Assembly: GCF_905475345.1 (NCBI RefSeq)
Contig: NC_066591.1
Span: 3,053,501 to 3,117,500, forward strand
Source of the DNA: Vespula vulgaris
Taxonomy: Eukaryota > Arthropoda > Insecta > Hymenoptera > Vespidae
DNA length: 64,000 nucleotides
Direction: 5' to 3'
Shown here: positions 24,174 to 34,968 of the stretch, one piece after another
How positions within the stretch are numbered: position 1 is the first letter of the stretch
How the letters are laid out: each line of letters starts with the position of its first letter
Notes under the pieces: generated by a model
Seen by the model: only the letters and a program-made list of their open reading frames with translations
The model's database searches: none
Told to the model about the DNA's origin: nothing
Position numbers and translations under genes: made by a program

Positions 24174-25902
24174 TTGCCTTTTCTCTTCTATTTTCACGAC
24201 AGTCATAGCCTTTCAAACGAGTATAGAACTCTTCACCACCATCCTAGTACAAACGTCTATGTGTCTATGTGTTCGTGTGTGTGTACACGTGTGGTTGCCT
24301 TGAATCTTCCACCGTAGAACTCTGGATAACGTGTTGTGTATTGGAAAGGTATCGCGATGCTTGGAATGTTTAATACCGGAGCAACGACACGCCGCTCTGA
24401 AGAAATGGTCGGCTTCAGCTACGGAATAAATCTCGCAAGAATCGTGACGACCTTCTTTTTCTACTTTCTCCTCTTCTTTCCTTACCTTCTCTTCCTTTAC
24501 TTCCTCTTTTACGCCACATCTAAAACCCCCCAATGCGATCATTGAAGAATATTTTTCTTGGCAAGCACGAACTTATTGATGCAAAACATTTATTGCGCTT
24601 TTACACCAATTGAGCAACTGAGTGCGTCTCTGTCTATCTCTATCTTTCTCTCTCTCTCTCTTTTGTTTCTAACAAAAAAACTGTTCGATCATTCAATTTT
24701 TGTAAAAACAATACGCACAATTTGGTTTCGACCTGGTATCATGTATTTTGTTTTTTTTTTTTAAATCGTTCGACATGTTCACTTTTTTGGAGGATATGGT
24801 TCCAGAAATTATTTTTTATGTCAGACAATGATTGTGTACGTTTACAATATAAATCTATGTATTGAATGGGTTCAAAAATAATCATATAAAATGATAATTT
24901 CGTTAGAAATGAAAATCATTGAATTCATCATGATATCGAATAATTGATAAGTTATTAGAGTCGGAAATCAAATAAACAAATATTCTCGTTCGCTTGCTCT
25001 TATTATATCAATACCTACATATATCAATCTGATCATTGATCAAGAGGAAGCCAGATACGTTACGTGACGCAAAGCTGATAAAAGACTATAGTAATGTGTT
25101 TTATATGAAGGCACAATAGACGGTAAATTATATACGTACCAATACGTATCTCTTGATGAAATACTAAGGCTTCGTCGGTTCAACTATTCGATATGGTAGG
25201 AAACCTGTCGTCGGATAGTCATTGTTTGCTGGGAACGTTTAATTGCGACCTACAGAAGTAGTCGTCTATCCGGGGTGACGGAGAACGTTCGTTAGAATTT
25301 CATTACTAGCGTAAGTTTGGAGCCGATTCAGTTTGAAAGGGCCGGTCAATCCAAGAGGGTGCCCAGCACTCTCCACCATTGTGTTTGTCCACGGTGCCGA
25401 CCAGTTACGTGACTGAGGAAACGAAACCCTCCGAACCCCAGTCATCCACCTCCCTTACCTTCTCCACCTCACCATACCGTTCGTTCCTTTTACCAGAACA
25501 CAGAAGAGAATTTCGATTCACTGATCACCTATATGTTCTTTAACTTACGTCATTCAGCTAGCTCATGGAAAATCAGAACACTTTCATATATTGACTTTAT
25601 CCTTTCTTCAGACATAAAATCGGTTATCGGATCATTTGCAATGCTGTGAACGTAGTTTGAAATTGATGTTGTTACTCTTGAAAATTACGTATCTATGGAT
25701 CTACTATCCGTATCTAAATGAAGTCACTAAAAAGGATTCGGATTTAAAAGGAGTTGAAAGGAAGCTAGAACGAGAACAGAGGAGGGAACAGAGTTAGGGT
25801 ATCCTTTTACGTTCGCATCGACTTGTATTACCTTTCCTCGTAAAAATAGATGTAGGAAAACAGAAGAGAGGACGACATTTACGATCTCACGATACATTTA
25901 CT

Positions 25903-25905
<3 letters not shown>

Positions 25906-25948
<43 letters not shown>

Positions 25949-25949
25949 G

Positions 25950-25984
<35 letters not shown>

Positions 25985-26022
25985 GTATGTATTTATGTAT
26001 GTATGTATATATATGTATATAT
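25906..26022. repeat. TA / TATG compound microsatellite
   Basis: (TA)n alternating with (TATG)n over about 117 bases. Confidence 0.95.
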
Positions 26023-26558
26023 TTGTTCAAATATAAAAATAAAAAGGGAACAATACATTGTAAATCAAAATGAATGCGTTTCAAAAAGTAAAAGTTAGAC
26101 GACAAGGATATCCTAGCGGTGAGGATTACAAGGATTTAAAGTCGAGCCGACGAGAGAATACAATTTGTTTTGTACGAAAGTTTTTACCTACGAATGCGCT
26201 AGAGTCATCCATTAGGAAAGTTCGCGATAGCAGGTGGAAATCGAGAGAACACGAACGTTTAATTGGCCTCTGTACAAAATGCTCTTGGGTATATCGTGCG
26301 AGTATAAAGAGAGAGAGAGAGAAAGAGAGAGAGAAAAAGAGAAAGATACAACGAGCCGTTCGATCAGCTTAAAAGTGAATCGATGCATCTACCAAATCGT
26401 TTCGAGCTTAATACCGAAATACAGAAAACAAGAAAAAGAAAAAGAGAAGTAGTCAGAAACATGAAAAAGACAGGAAAAAAGGAAGACAACGAAAAAGAAA
26501 AAGAAAGAAAGAAACTAACGTACACGTACCCAAAGTATTAAGAAAAATAAAAAAAAAA

Positions 26559-26564
26559 TTTATT
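26559..26564 (-). terminator. Possible poly(A) signal overlapping the CFAP96 stop
   Basis: The minus strand reads CAA TAA ATT at the stop, so an AATAAA hexamer contains the stop codon. It is followed by a run of T. If used, the 3' untranslated region would be only about 15-30 bases. A conventional signal further left is possible. Confidence 0.35.
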
Positions 26565-26948
26565 GGGTCAAAGGGTAGACACGTTCGCGATACTCTCGAT
26601 AGTTGGTCGCGTTACACGATACAGCTGTGACCTGATTGATGATACTGTTAGTATATTTTGTTCGTAGATCAGGTCCACCAGCGATCAATGGTGGTCCAGT
26701 CGTGGCATCTCTTGGGATTGTGGGACTATATGGTTCACTCATGTAAGACGGAAACTTGCTGAAGCAACCATCGTGATTTCCACCGGGTGACTTTGGGAAT
26801 GGGACATAGATATGACCAGAACCGATGATCTTTTCTCCAATTTCCTTTGGACGCACGTACGTCGGTCCAGGGTTTTTATCGAGATAAGGATTCGGTGGGA
26901 AATAATCGAGAGGTGCGCTTGTAGACAAGAAACTTGGCCCTGTTCTCT
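26560..26948 (-). CDS. CFAP96: CFAP96 exon 4 (stop codon)
   Basis: The acceptor ATTCCACAG| is at 26950-26949. The two leading bases complete a glutamate codon. It encodes RTGPSFLSTSAPLDYFPPNPY and the C-terminal GCFSKFPSYMSEPYSP block. TAA is at 26562-26560. The intron between exons 3 and 4 is 2.46 kb. Confidence 0.9.
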
Positions 26949-27243
26949 CTGTGGAATATGAAACGTCAACGAGTTAATGGATCCTATGTGTAATTTTCAC
27001 TTAAAATTTGTGTTGATGCATGCATTCTTGCTCTCTCTCTCTCTCTCTCTCTCTCCCCGTCTATCTCCCTTTCGACAGCAATGAAAACAGCAAACAGCGA
27101 AAACGGAAAGCTTAATTAGCTTTTAGCTTGCTAACTACTCCGTAGCAACGAGCTATGAATTTTCTCGTAGAGTGTAGCTCGATGTAAATTATATACTTTG
27201 TCTTCTCAGGATGGTCATCGTACCTTTTATTATACCTCTCTCC

Positions 27244-27289
<46 letters not shown>

Positions 27290-27718
27290 GTCTCTCTTGT
27301 AATGTGATATTAAATTTAGAACTTTATATAATCACAACATGTAGTATTATCAAAGGTTAGTAAAGGAGAAATAATGAGAATGGTTTTAGTAACTGTTGTC
27401 GAATTAATAACATTGACTTACTTAGAAATTTTCAAGAAGTTTTGTTGTTTTTTTGTTTTTCTTCTTTTATAAGCAAATCACGAACGTTAAAAAGAAAAAA
27501 GTTGTTTCTCGTTCTTACTTGATAATACCGTGAAAATATAAAGCTGTTGTAATTAATGCGAATGACTTTTCGAAGAATTCAAATATATATTTCTTACTCC
27601 GTGAGGTGGAAACTTTAAGCGGTCATAAAGCGTGGTATTATGGGTTTCACCATTGACGATGAGAATTACATCTAACACCGGCCAATGTTGAGACCATTAT
27701 TTCGCATTAACTACGAAA

Positions 27719-27751
<33 letters not shown>

Positions 27752-27783
27752 CTTTTTCTTTTTTCTCTCTTTTTCTCTTTCTT

Positions 27784-27827
<44 letters not shown>

Positions 27828-28090
27828 ACTTTCCTTAAAACTTTGCATCCCTCGCTTCTCGCCGAAATAACATCGTTCGCGGCTTACTGCCATAATCCTT
27901 ATCTCGTTTAGCGAAACACTTAAAAAATCGTTACGTTAACTTCCAAGATAATATAACTCTCTCGCTTACTTGACTGAACTACGTTAAAACAAACGTGTTT
28001 ATAAGGTGACACGTCGCGAGAAAAATATCTGCTTGCGGCGTCTTCAAATGTTTGTTGATAAAGCGACAAAAAGAAAAAGAAAATTACACG

Positions 28091-28143
<53 letters not shown>

Positions 28144-29374
28144 GACACATACGTAAATATATGAGAGGAGAAAAAATAAGGGGCACCGGTGAAGGAAAAA
28201 AATGTTCAAAGCGAATTTCGCTTTTTCCTCTTTCATCCTGAAACACGCATACACATATGCAAGAATGAAAACAAAAATATAAAGAAGAGAAAGGAAAAGC
28301 GAGCTTGACACATGGGACTTAAAAAGAAAGTAAAAAAAAAATAAAAAGAAGGAATAAAAAAGAGAGAGACAAAGAGAGATAGAGAGAGAGAGAAAGAAAG
28401 GAAAGAAAAAAGATAAAAGAAATTAAAACGTGAAGGTAAAACGAAAGAAGAAAACTATATCGTATGGATCAAGATGAAAAGCGTGGGTTGGTACCAAAAA
28501 GTAGCCAAAAACGATCTTAACTACGCTGTGGTACGCGTGCTCGTTCTGCGACGAGCACTTTGTCAACGTGGAAGATAAAGCACCGGAAGCGAAGATCTCT
28601 TTTAAAAAAGTACGCTCGTTCGTTCTCGCGACTTATTTATTTATGTACGTTCGCGAGAGAAAGAGAGAAAGAGAGAGAGAGAGAGGAGAGAAAAAGAGGA
28701 GAGAAAAAGAGATGTATATACGTATGTGATACATACATATGTACGTACGTACGTACGTATGTATGGTTAAAAAAAAAGAAAAGAGAACTTAAAAAGAGAA
28801 AGAAGTGGATGTACCCTAGATGGAAAAGAAAAGGACGAAAATTTAGGTGCGAAAGATCCACATCGTGGATGTTGAGCAGCATCCTCCGACATTTATTTTA
28901 ATCTCTTAGCAAAGAGCACACGTAATCGTCGTCTCTTTAACGACTTTTCGTTAATCCACTGCTATCTCATCTTTTTCTTTCTTTCTCGTTCTTATTCTAC
29001 TACTTATACTAGTACGTTCGTAGTTAATATCATTCTTTTTCTTTTCTTTTATTTCTTCTTCTTCTTCTTCTTCTTTAGATTTTTTTTACTCCCCTTTCCT
29101 TCCCTTTCCTTTTGCTTTTTTCTTTTTTCTTTGGGGGAGAGTTTTTTAATCCCTTACATCGAGTATCTCATTTTATTTTCACAGCCTCGATAGGGAGAAT
29201 TTTAGTTTATACTATTCATTTCGACCGCACTCAAGCTCTTTCACGTTTAATAAATGTAATCTGGTAAGCGACGCGACGCAGCGTGACCTAATTACAACTA
29301 CCGAAAGGGCCAAACACGTTGGGCACGTAGGACGATCTACGTCGACACGAAAAAAGCTGTTAATTCAGAGCACT

Positions 29375-29405
<31 letters not shown>

Positions 29406-30453
29406 TACCTTCCTTCCTCCTATCCCTTCTTTCTTTGGGATCGTAGGGATCGTGCAAATAAGTGGGATAAGGACTGAAACAAATATCCGCATAACCCGGT
29501 CCACCAAGTTTCCCAGGCTGTATCTTGAAATTCGGCTCTTCTCTTTCTCTCTTTGGCTTGGCTCTTAATTCAGGACTGAAATAAGTCGGATGCTTGCTGA
29601 AACATCCATACGAGTCACCAGACGACGAGTGCTTTTTCGAGGGTGATGGTGGCATCAAGGGTCGACCTATTATCTTGATTTTTCCATTCTGTTATGATAA
29701 TATCTAATAGGTATATGCAGTTCGAAATGTGATAATATCAGGCTACTTTATTTGAAACAGTAAAATATTTTTAATCTAATAAATGTAATATAAATATTTC
29801 CATAAATCAAGTTGGATAAATTGAAAATATTTAGTTAACCTTTATACATTTACAATCTTTAACATTTAACGTTATCCGTGTCATACATACATATTATTTG
29901 ATAAAAAGATAGTATTTTGAAATAACAAAGAATTGATTTACTTTGAATTTCGATACGTTCGTTAATGATCATACAATTACATAAACAATTTATATAAAAC
30001 TCGAGCCTGTTAATTTTCTACAAATTTTAGCGAACAACGTTGCTAATATAATAGAATTCCGAAAGATCTCGATGGAATTCAAATAATCCAGTAACTCTTT
30101 TAATTACCTGCGATATTGGTTTGGTGAGTGCTTCACCCTTGAAAATTCGTTGGAATTCTTTCTCGAAAAGTTGTTGGGGTGGGCCGGGAAGCAACTGACG
30201 ACCCTTTTCAAAGGCTATCACGGTCGGTGGAACGTATGGATCGTGCGACGCATTTGGTATATCGTCGAAGAAACCTTAAGGTGCAAAAAAGGGAAGGAAA
30301 AAAATTAAAATTGCAAAGAGTATTTCGATCGTTTTTCGATCGAATTCGGTATTGAAGTCCTGTAAAATATTCATTACCAACTCGATCAAGATCCGCTTTC
30401 CCATATCGTCGGCCGAATTCAGTTTCTTCTCTAAACCCTCCCCGTCGGCTCAT
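26560..30453 (-). CDS. CFAP96: CFAP96 (C4orf47-like) cilia- and flagella-associated protein
   Basis: A complete gene of four exons, 30378-30453, 30108-30274, 29409-29688 and 26560-26948, joined in phases 1, 0 and 1. It encodes 303 residues, against about 309 in human C4orf47/CFAP96. Matches along the length: YGKADLDRVG at the N-terminus (family: KTDMERIG), RQLLPGPPQQLF and IFKGEAL (family: KQMLPGG...FVRIFEGEGY), GKLGGPGYADICF (family: KKGTGYGYANITI), LDYFPPNPY (family: RDYFDANPY) and GCFSKFPSY...PY (family: GAFDPYPSHSADPY). A short F-x-x-x-P-x-Y-x-x-x-PY motif recurs about four times. The family is associated with cilia and basal bodies; in an insect the likely site is the sperm flagellum or ciliated sensory neurons (inference). 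No membrane segment or signal peptide is present. Confidence 0.92.
26949..29408 (-). other. CFAP96 intron 3 with several simple repeats
   Basis: Contains CT tracts (27031-27058, 27244-27298, 27721-27835), a (TA)n of about 45 bases (28095-28139), GA (28651-28710), short GTAC/GTAT repeats (28741-28764) and TTC (29055-29075). No other exon was seen. Confidence 0.75.
28095..28139. repeat. (TA)n microsatellite
   Basis: An uninterrupted TA repeat of about 45 bases inside CFAP96 intron 3. Confidence 0.95.
29409..29688 (-). CDS. CFAP96: CFAP96 exon 3
   Basis: The acceptor CATAACAG| is at 29690-29689, and the exon starts NGKIKIIGRPLMPPSPSKK. It carries GCFSKHPTYF and CFSPYPTYLHDPY. The donor GAAG|GTATGA (GT at 29408-29407) precedes a CT/GA microsatellite; reading on would translate the repeat. 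Confidence 0.88.
30108..30274 (-). CDS. CFAP96: CFAP96 exon 2
   Basis: The acceptor CCTTAAG| (AG at 30276-30275) follows a long T-rich tract; the first two bases complete a glycine codon. It encodes GFFDDIPNASHDPYVPPT, then the LLPG and FKGEAL motifs. It ends at CAG|GTAATT in phase 0. The intron upstream is only 103 bases. Confidence 0.88.
30378..30453 (-). CDS. CFAP96: CFAP96 exon 1 (start codon)
   Basis: ATG complementary to 30451-30453; 25 codons plus one base. It ends at the donor TTG|GTAATG (GT at 30377-30376). It encodes MSRRGGF... and then the conserved GKADLDRV. Confidence 0.88.
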
Positions 30454-30719
30454 CCTCTTCCGTTCATGCGATAGACGTTTTGACGTGTATTATGTCATCC
30501 ATTATCGCCTGCTTAACTTCGAGGTTAAGTCGAACGTTTCGAATCGATCTTTATGAAAAGATGAAACATTTTGTTGACGCTCATATTACACGAGGATAAA
30601 TCAAAATTTGTTCATTAAAATTCATTGATCTCGAATCAATACGGAAGCACGATCATTTTAAAAACGAACGAAGTAATCGTTCAATCATGAATACGTTATA
30701 TAAAATGAGGAATCGAAAT

Positions 30720-31124
30720 TTACGAAAAAACATTTCCGAAGGAGATATCGCCGAAATAAGAAGGAAAGAAGAAATAAAACAAGAAAATTTTTGTTCGATT
30801 TGAGAAACATCCGTCTGACAGTTCTACGGCGGAATGATCCTCTTGCCGTGAAACAGGATCGCCTGAGAAAATCCAGGATGATCCCGTTTCATCGGTCGCC
30901 ATACTACAATAACTGTCGTTTCCTGTCTTTGAGGTAAAATTATATCCTTCAATAAAAGTCCGACGAGGTCGATTCTCCGAAGGATAAAACGCCCGGTCTG
31001 CCGTCATCGCCATTCGAGTTCTCCTCGTTTTCTTAATGATCCAAATTAGCAATAAAATCTGTCGTGCGTAATAGGAGGACATTAATCTAACTCCTTTAAC
31101 CTTTTTTCTTTGGAGAGACTTCAT
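30720..31124 (-). CDS. Hypothetical 134-codon ORF upstream of CFAP96
   Basis: An ATG-initiated frame without simple-repeat content until its last 25 codons. It starts MKSLQRKKVKGVRLM, then has a short hydrophobic segment (QILLLIWII) followed by basic residues, then a polar region with FYPSENRPRRTF and SGDPVSRQEDHS. I do not recognise it. It lies 266 bases upstream of the CFAP96 start on the same strand, so it could be an independent small gene, an unrecognised 5' exon, or chance. The non-repetitive composition is the only argument for coding. Confidence 0.25.
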   Translation of the reverse strand: MKSLQRKKVKGVRLMSSYYARQILLLIWIIKKTRRTRMAMTADRAFYPSENRPRRTFIEGYNFTSKTGNDSYCSMATDETGSSWIFSGDPVSRQEDHSAVELSDGCFSNRTKIFLFYFFFPSYFGDISFGNVFS

Positions 31125-31743
31125 CGTTGTGTGCTTTGTTCTCCAAAGTTATATCCGACTGAGATACTCATACAGACAATGAGAAGAAAGATAGTAATAA
31201 AATATCGAGAGAGGGACAATGGACAATTTTAAATCGTCCGAAAGAAAATCATTTGTTCGAGAGATAGATCGAAATGACGTATGATGTATTTAGGCTCTCT
31301 CTCTTTATCTTAAAAAAAAAAAGAAAAAAAAGAGCAAAAGTAAAAAAGAAATGAAAAAAAGAACTTTGAATATAATAAATATATAAATAGCTATTTATAA
31401 AAAAGAAGAATTTGTAGTCCCTTTTGAAAGATCGAAGCGATGACGATGCTCGTTCATCGACGACGAAGCTACGCTTTGCTCGTGACCGATCGCCCGTCGT
31501 ATCGTTGTTAAATTATGAACAAACTGTCCTATTCTTCGTCTCCCTCCCTTCCTCTCCCCTTTCCACTGTCCATAGTTAACCATACCATCGCTCACTTTCA
31601 GCTTCGCTTTATTCACCGTGTATGTTCAACCTTTCGGTTCACATTCAAAAACGTTTTGGCTACGCGATAAAATACCTCGACTACGTGCAAAAACACTTTC
31701 ACGGTTTTCTATCTATCTTTATTCATCTATCTTTATTCACATA

Positions 31744-31776
<33 letters not shown>

Positions 31777-34384
31777 TTCTTTCTACATAAAGTTATGACG
31801 AAAAACGTTTGTAAGCATGTCACTCGTAACATCCTTTTCCCCATGAGTTATGACTAAATTTCATGTCGCCAAAGTTCGATTTAACAAGGTACACACTCTT
31901 TCTCTCTTTCTCTCTCTACATCTCTTGCTCTCTTTTTCTACACTCTTCTTAATTAAATAAACTAATTGTAACGTAAAGTCTAACATTCATAAGCGGGACT
32001 TTCGATTAGCACATTCAACAGTCGTAAACTAAAACGCAAAGTTTACCGTGCCGTTATAACGCAAGGCACAATCAGTGTAAAATTTATGCTACCAACGTCG
32101 AAGAGGTAAACTTGAATTTTCATTTGGCTCCTTATAATTTTACTATGCCATTAAAATCCAATAATCCCGATTTCTCTCTCTCTCTCTCTCTCTTTCCCTC
32201 TCTCTTTCTGTCTATCTGTCTATCTATCTATCTATCTCTCTTTGTAGCACCCTTAATCACGCTCAGCGATAGAGTTTTCAACGTTATGATTATAATTGAA
32301 ATTTCAAGGATCATCCGATTAATTAAGTATTTAATCGTTCTATAACTGTATCTTATTTATTCTTTTATATATCTATATCTCCATAATGCCGCGTTGAAAA
32401 AATTATGACGCCATTAAAAAAAGAAAAAGGAAGAAAAAGGAAACAAGTACAAGTATATTTTTGTGACTCGTTACGATATGAAGGACCGATATGAAAGGAT
32501 TCTTTATTTTTTCTTTTGTTTAACTTTTCAACAAACTCTACGCACAAGTGCCTGAAAAATTATGGCGATCTTTGTGAGATACATTCTCTATATGATTATA
32601 TGTACATAAACGGATGAAGTAAACGTATTTTGAAAACTGAAGAAACAACCTCTTGGTCAACAAACAATTGACCTGGTTTTCTTCGGTAATGAGTCGGCCC
32701 TAATTAGTTGACTTGGCACTGTTGGATATCTTTCCCTCCGTTTCTACCCATCTATGGCAGCAAACGGGTTTCATTACCGACTGTTTGTAGACGCCACTGG
32801 CTGGGGAAACTACGACCTTATCTTCGCGTGATTTATACTTAGGCCAGCCAACGTTGTAGACTTCAGAACCAACGACGGACACGTAGTTATGTAACCACAT
32901 TGAAGCTAACTTTGACTTTGCGATTCTCTCCGCTTTGCGCGTAAACCATGCCATTACCAGCATCGTCGATTTAACTTTGAACGTTTAATTACATCGTTCA
33001 AATGATATTAATCCGATTTATTTGGAAGAGACTTAAAGAACTTCTTTTCTTTTTTCTATTTTTTCTTTCTCTATTTCTTTCTCTATTTTCTCTTTTCTTA
33101 TTCCATCTCGATCATACCCTCGTTAAAACGTGGAAAATATCGAAGACGACGAGAACGATGAAACATGTATCAATGGATGTAATTATGGTCGACGTGTAAA
33201 ACACGATATTATCAACGAACGAAAATGATAAGATTCGAAAGATATATTTCGCTTATCGGGTTCGTAACGCCACAACTAGTTTTCATTTTTATTCATTAGT
33301 TTACACGATGAATCTTTCTTAATTAAAGCTTCATCTTTCTTAAGAGCATATAAAATAGAGGAAGAAATTCTCGATCCCTTTACTCGTAACCCGAATGTGC
33401 GGTGCAACCAACGATATAACGTTATAACGATATTACCAAGACTTCTAATGGTTTTTTCATTGATTAAGGAAAGCGGCCTCGATAAAAATTCCGTTTAACG
33501 GTGTTATTCGATTATCTCGTTCCTGCCAAGGCTCGCGCAAGACCATAACTCGTTTCAACCTCGAAACTAATCGCGAGATCGAAAAGTCTTCCTCTACGAT
33601 ATGAAATTTCCTTTTTATGTAACATTTTCAGAGTAACATATTTTATGTAATCATCATAATAACGAACAACGAAGGATTTATATAAGCCGACTGGATACTT
33701 CATCCTTTCCCAATTAATCGGACGGCCGCGTTAATGGAACAAAATGAAAATTGCGAGTAACAAATTTCCAAGAAGAACCGAATGAAATTTTTTACATTAA
33801 CGAAGAGAGCAATCTTTTCCCAAGATTAAAGTTTTACCGAGACTATACTTGTTTTTCATCAAACAGCTAATCATCACTGTTTATTATTCGTTAAAAATTT
33901 CTTTCTTGATTATGTAAAATAAATTAAAATGTAATTATAATGAAACTCTTATTACTAGACTTTCAATAATGATTTAAATCGGGGAGTAAAAATTTTAATA
34001 TTTTGCATAATATCATTTTTACAAATTTATAACATACGTTGTACGCATATTTAATGTAGAGAATAAATTTATAACGTAACGCAATTATTTATTTTTACCT
34101 TCCAATCTGCAGCATTAAATCGTAACTTACGAATAGCAGTGTTCGCATAAAAAAAGAAATAAAATAAAATAAAATATACATGAAACAAAGAAATAAAAGG
34201 AGAAAAAAGAACAAACGGGACGAAAAAATGAGGGGAGGAAAAAGGAAAGAGAAAGAATAAAAAGAAAACAATGTTTCGAATTCTTTTCCGATTTCACATA
34301 ATTTCGAATCCAGTGACTAGCGAGCAACCAAAATAGCAAATGAGAAAGAGAGATGAAAATTGAGGTAGACCTTCTTCGTGGACT
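31125..34384. other. Intergenic, mostly repeats and AT-rich DNA
   Basis: CT tracts at 31742-31785 and 32173-32240, T-rich runs, and one hypothetical ORF (separate entry). Nothing else is supportable. Confidence 0.5.
32700..32963 (-). CDS. Hypothetical 87-codon ORF
   Basis: ATG-initiated and ending in TAG. Composition is balanced with no low complexity: MLVMAWFTRKAERIAKSKL..., a central VSVVGSEVYNVGWPKYKS, and a late VCCHRW. It has an in-frame stop nine codons upstream and no recognised domain. It could be a small gene, a fragment of a decayed element, or chance. Confidence 0.2.
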   Translation of the reverse strand: MLVMAWFTRKAERIAKSKLASMWLHNYVSVVGSEVYNVGWPKYKSREDKVVVSPASGVYKQSVMKPVCCHRWVETEGKISNSAKSTN

Positions 34385-34560
34385 TTCATACGATGATCGT
34401 GCCGGAAGTTCGGGACATTTTGTCGGCCAGAGTCGGGGCCGTATGTCGTGCTCGCCGTGCCGGTAATTTCCAGTGTCCTATCTACCGCCATATTTCCATG
34501 GGATTTTCCGCGGAGCTCGCGGAATGGAAGCGACAACGGGTGCGATAATAACTAAACTTT
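34385..34560. promoter_or_regulatory. CpG-rich island, candidate promoter or enhancer
   Basis: About 170 bases of distinctly GC-rich single-copy DNA in AT-rich surroundings, open in frames on both strands. It includes CCGCCATATTTCC (minus strand AAATATGGCGG), which resembles a Pho/YY1-type site. A long GAA repeat begins some 130 bases to the right. Motif assignment is by eye. Confidence 0.3.
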
Positions 34561-34690
34561 CGATTGCCGAGGCGACCCATTAAGATAAGGCACCAGGCAG
34601 AAGAAGAAGTGCGCGAAGCCACTCTCTTCGAGTTTAAAAGAAGGAAGGATGTGCTTGCTGGCGTTGTGCTCGAGAAATCGTTCGAAGCTC

Positions 34691-34800
34691 GAAGAAGGAA
34701 AGGAAGAAGAAAAAGAAGAAGAAGAAGAAGAAGAAGGAGAAGGAGAAGAAGAAGAAGAAGAAGAAGGAAAAGAAGAAGTGGTAGTAGAAGAAATAGAAAA
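34691..34800. repeat. (GAA)n / (AGA)n microsatellite
   Basis: About 110 bases of GAA repeat with GGA interruptions. It underlies an arginine-run ORF (34564-34875, plus strand) that is almost certainly not a gene. Confidence 0.9.
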
Positions 34801-34934
34801 AGAAGAGGGGAAAAAAAGAGGTTAGAGGAAAGAAGTAAAGAAGAAGGAAATAGCTCAGTGGAAAGAGAAGACTAGCTGGGATTGGTTGGATAGGATAATA
34901 AGAAAGCAGTCAGGCGATCTCGAAAGAGGAAAAA

Positions 34935-34935
34935 T

Positions 34936-34968
<33 letters not shown>

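Larger units (their letters stand above)
16851..26559. other. Intergenic, no gene seen
   Basis: Simple repeats include TA (17958-17981), CT (18657-18690, 21686-21724, 24143-24170) and TA/TATG (25906-26022). There is a long purine-biased stretch and a CT/GA inverted pair (listed separately). CpG-richer single-copy patches at 16960-17200, 20870-21060 and 25200-25480 have no coding signal I trust. Confidence 0.5.

Noticed and set aside
34564..34875. 103-codon arginine-run ORF
   Set aside because: It is the translation of a GAA/AGA microsatellite; its flanks show no recognisable protein.
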